DNA from: Chloroflexota bacterium
Lineage (GTDB): Bacteria > Chloroflexota > Dormibacteria > Dormibacterales > Dormibacteraceae
Length of the DNA stretch: 6,559 bases
Direction of reading: 5' to 3'
Assembly (NCBI GenBank): GCA_005880525.1
Contig: VBFW01000207.1
Coordinates: forward strand, 1-6,559
Shown: positions 5,309 through 6,559 of the stretch, piece after piece
How positions within the stretch are numbered: position 1 is the first letter of the stretch
How the letters are laid out: each line of letters begins with the position of its first letter
Made by a program: the position numbers and the translations under genes
The notes under the pieces: model-generated
Told to the model about the DNA's origin: nothing
What the model saw: the letters and a program-made list of their open reading frames with translations, nothing else
The model's database searches: none

Positions 5309-6311
5309 CGCGGTCCTCCGTCATCGCTTCGCGGAATATGTCCAGCAGCGACGGCACGTCGCGCCGGAACTCGCGCACCGGTCCGGTCGCGAGCGCGGCC
5401 TGCAGCACTGCCTGGTCGGACGACGCACTCTCCAGCTCGATCAGCCAGCGCGTGCCGTCGTTCCGCACCACCTGCGCGCCGCTGAGCGAGCCAGTCCATC
5501 CGGCACGCGCCGACGGAGCATCGACCCAGAACCGGTTGGGGCCTCCCGAACGCAGCTCGTCGACGGTTCCACACGCGACCAGGTGTCCGCGCTGGATGAT
5601 CCCGACCCGGTCGCTGATGCGCTCGACGAGCTCGAGCTGGTGGCTCGAGAAGATGACAGGCACGCCGGCCGCCGCGCGCTCGTGCAGGACCTTGCTCATC
5701 GAGTCGACCGCCTCCGGGTCGAGGCCGGCGAACGGCTCGTCGAGCACGAGCATCACCGGATCGAACACAAGGGCCGCGGCCAGCTGAACGCGCTGCTGGT
5801 TGCCGTGGCTCAAGCGCTGGATCTCGTCTTTGGCGCGATCCTTCAACCCGAACCTGTCGAGCCAGTGCGCCGAGGCCGCGGCTGCGGCGTCGGGAGCCGC
5901 GCCATGCAGCTGGGCGAGGTACGTCAGCTGTTCGCCCGCGCGCATCTTCGGGTAGAGCCCGCGCTCCTCGGGCATGTAGCCGATGCGCCTGCGGGTCTTG
6001 AACTCGATCGGAGCGCCGTCCCAAAGCACGTTCCCGCGGTCCGAGATGAGCACGCCCAGCACGATCCGCATCGTCGTGGTCTTGCCCGCGCCGTTGCTGC
6101 CCACGAAACCGAACACCTCGCCGGGGTGGACGTCGAAGCTGAGGCCGTCCACGGCCAGCAACGAGCCGTAGTGCTTGGTGATCCCCTCGAGCCGAAGCCC
6201 GCCGTCAGTGGTCAGGGTTTGCCCGGCCGGATGCCGCGAGCGGTGAGCGCGAATTTCATCAAGTGACGAAGCTATCACCGACGAGTCGTCAAACGTACGC
6301 TCGGGTGTCAC
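5292..6311 (-). CDS. ABC transporter ATP-binding protein, NatA-like
   Basis: The nucleotide-binding subunit of the exporter. The ABC domain begins at GLRLEGITKHYG (coding from about 6200). In gene order it shows Walker A GSNGAGKTT, a Q-loop region reading GYMPEERGLYPKM, signature LSHGNQQRVQL, Walker B MLVLDEPFAGLDP and H-loop SSHQLELVE. Glu in place of the Q-loop Gln, and LSxGNQQ for LSGGQ, are usual in NatA/YhaQ-like proteins. A C-terminal domain of about 90 residues follows. The start is unresolved. GTG 6311 is used because AAAGG lies 9 nt upstream and gives 339 aa. GTG 6278 and ATG 6344 lack ribosome binding sites, and the frame is open to GTG 6434. A natural-looking N-terminus, (M)TTDGGLRLEGITKHYG, would need a CTG start at 6215 and gives 307 aa, near the family's usual 300. 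Codons between about 6200 and 6297 look less coding. Confidence 0.9.
   Translation of the reverse strand: MTPERTFDDSSVIASSLDEIRAHRSRHPAGQTLTTDGGLRLEGITKHYGSLLAVDGLSFDVHPGEVFGFVGSNGAGKTTTMRIVLGVLISDRGNVLWDGAPIEFKTRRRIGYMPEERGLYPKMRAGEQLTYLAQLHGAAPDAAAAASAHWLDRFGLKDRAKDEIQRLSHGNQQRVQLAAALVFDPVMLVLDEPFAGLDPEAVDSMSKVLHERAAAGVPVIFSSHQLELVERISDRVGIIQRGHLVACGTVDELRSGGPNRFWVDAPSARAGWTGSLSGAQVVRNDGTRWLIELESASSDQAVLQAALATGPVREFRRDVPSLLDIFREAMTEDRVAAPS
5315..5319 (-). promoter_or_regulatory. Shine-Dalgarno GGAGG inside the ATPase gene, deciding the permease TTG start
   Basis: GGAGG on the minus strand, with a 6-nt spacer to the TTG at 5306-5308. It lies in the last codons of the ATPase gene, so ribosomes finishing the ATPase could re-start on the permease, which would favour equal amounts of the two subunits. 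Confidence 0.7.
6212..6259 (-). other. 15-codon candidate leader ORF overlapping a possible CTG start of the ATPase
   Basis: ATG at 6257-6259 opens a short frame, MKFALTARGIRPGKP, whose TGA (6212-6214) overlaps a CTG (6213-6215) as CTGA. That CTG is exactly where the ATPase has a natural-looking N-terminus. Coupled stop-start overlaps of this shape (usually ATGA or GTGA) are common in bacteria. No good ribosome binding site precedes the ATG. Whether it is translated is unknown, and chance is a fair alternative. Confidence 0.2.
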
Positions 6312-6468
6312 CTTGAGCGCCCTTTCGACCACATCGATCACCATGGCGTTCAGGTCGGCCCGCGATCTGTCGAGCCCGACGCGGCCTGCCCCCACCTCGT
6401 CGAGCGTGATGAGGATCAACAGCAGCTGCTGCACTCGGGCGTGAACGGTCTAGCTCGCGCGCCGGCAT
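6297..6468 (-). pseudogene. Possible remnant of a sensor histidine kinase (dimerisation-helix/linker region)
   Basis: In the ATPase frame, upstream of its likely start, codons from 6434 to about 6297 are strongly GC-ending. They read like the stretch between the DHp helix and ATPase domain of histidine kinases: VQQLLLILITLDE, then GAGRVGLDRSRADLNAMV and IDVVERA. A TAG at 6450-6452 closes the frame upstream. In the neighbouring frame, ARELDRSR (about 6462-6439) would continue helix-like into RVQQLL if one base of a three-base C run (GGG at 6437-6439 on the plus strand) were absent. No HATPase domain follows and the nitroreductase gene begins just beyond, so this would be a fragment of about 55 residues. 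Similarity is judged by eye on a low-complexity helical region. It could instead be a genuine N-terminal extension of the ATPase. Confidence 0.3.
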
Positions 6469-6491
6469 GTCGCGCAATCACAATGCGAGGC

Positions 6492-6559
6492 ATGGCCAAC
6501 GACGTTTTCGAGGCGGTACGGACGGTGTTGGCGGTTCGTGAGTACGCAGACAAAGAGAT
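6492..6559 (+). CDS. Probable nitroreductase family protein, N-terminal fragment (3' end beyond window)
   Basis: Only 22 full codons are present. They read DVFEAVRTVLAVREYADKE after MAN, which matches the opening of nitroreductase-fold flavoproteins: an acidic/aromatic start, then EA(V/I)RTxxxVREY and a charged turn, the region that contacts FMN phosphate. Such enzymes reduce nitro compounds, quinones or related substrates with NAD(P)H. ATG 6492 is chosen. An in-frame ATG at 6483 would add MRG. GAGG sits only 1 nt before 6492, too close for a normal ribosome binding site, so the message could be leaderless. The gene diverges from the ABC operon. Assignment rests on a short segment. Confidence 0.6.
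   Translation, partial: MANDVFEAVRTVLAVREYADKE

Noticed and set aside
5181..6266. Long plus-strand open frame antisense to the ABC genes (361 codons)
   Set aside because: It is a shadow of the ATPase and permease genes, which carry all expected motifs. The antisense translation has no recognisable domain.
6471..6491. Hairpin-like CGCA/TGCG pair before the nitroreductase start
   Set aside because: The stem is only 4 bp with a 7-nt loop, expected by chance in GC-rich DNA.

Overview
The window is G+C-rich (about two-thirds by eye), with strong G/C preference at third codon positions and frequent GTG and TTG starts. Together with the gene families present, this suggests a high-GC actinobacterium, possibly a soil lineage of the Thermoleophilia type. 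That placement is inference: no rRNA or marker gene is present. No tRNA, CRISPR array, insertion sequence or phage gene was seen.

The left half (1-3522) is a divergent carbohydrate/polyol oxidation locus. On the minus strand a Gfo/Idh/MocA-type NAD(P)-dependent oxidoreductase (193-1242) is followed by the start of a Tat-signal-bearing protein that runs off the left edge (1-159). On the plus strand lie a gluconate 2-dehydrogenase subunit 3-like small subunit (1347-1919) and, 4 nt later, a GMC-family flavoprotein (1924-3522). The flavoprotein has the C-x5-C-x3-C motif known from the [3Fe-4S] cluster of bacterial FAD-dependent glucose dehydrogenases. The two operons diverge from about 100 bp that holds a near-ideal sigma-70 promoter (TTGACA-N17-TACCCT, minus strand) and an interrupted palindrome overlapping its -35 box.

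The right half (3527-6559) is a minus-strand cluster: a NatA-like ABC ATPase, its overlapping NatB-like permease (17-nt overlap, well-placed Shine-Dalgarno before a TTG start), then a thioredoxin-type glutathione peroxidase. The peroxidase converges on the GMC gene with only 4 nt between stop codons. At the far right the first 22 codons of a probable nitroreductase begin on the plus strand.

The points most worth a second look are: a Gfo/Idh protein lacking the family's usual catalytic His and Asp; a GMC plus small-subunit dehydrogenase pair with no Tat signal and no cytochrome partner; and the unclear 5' end of the ABC ATPase gene, where a possible histidine-kinase remnant and a 15-codon leader ORF ending in a CTGA overlap precede the ABC domain. 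None of this amounts to a demonstrably new system. The divergent oxidoreductase locus is the best candidate for an uncharacterised pathway.
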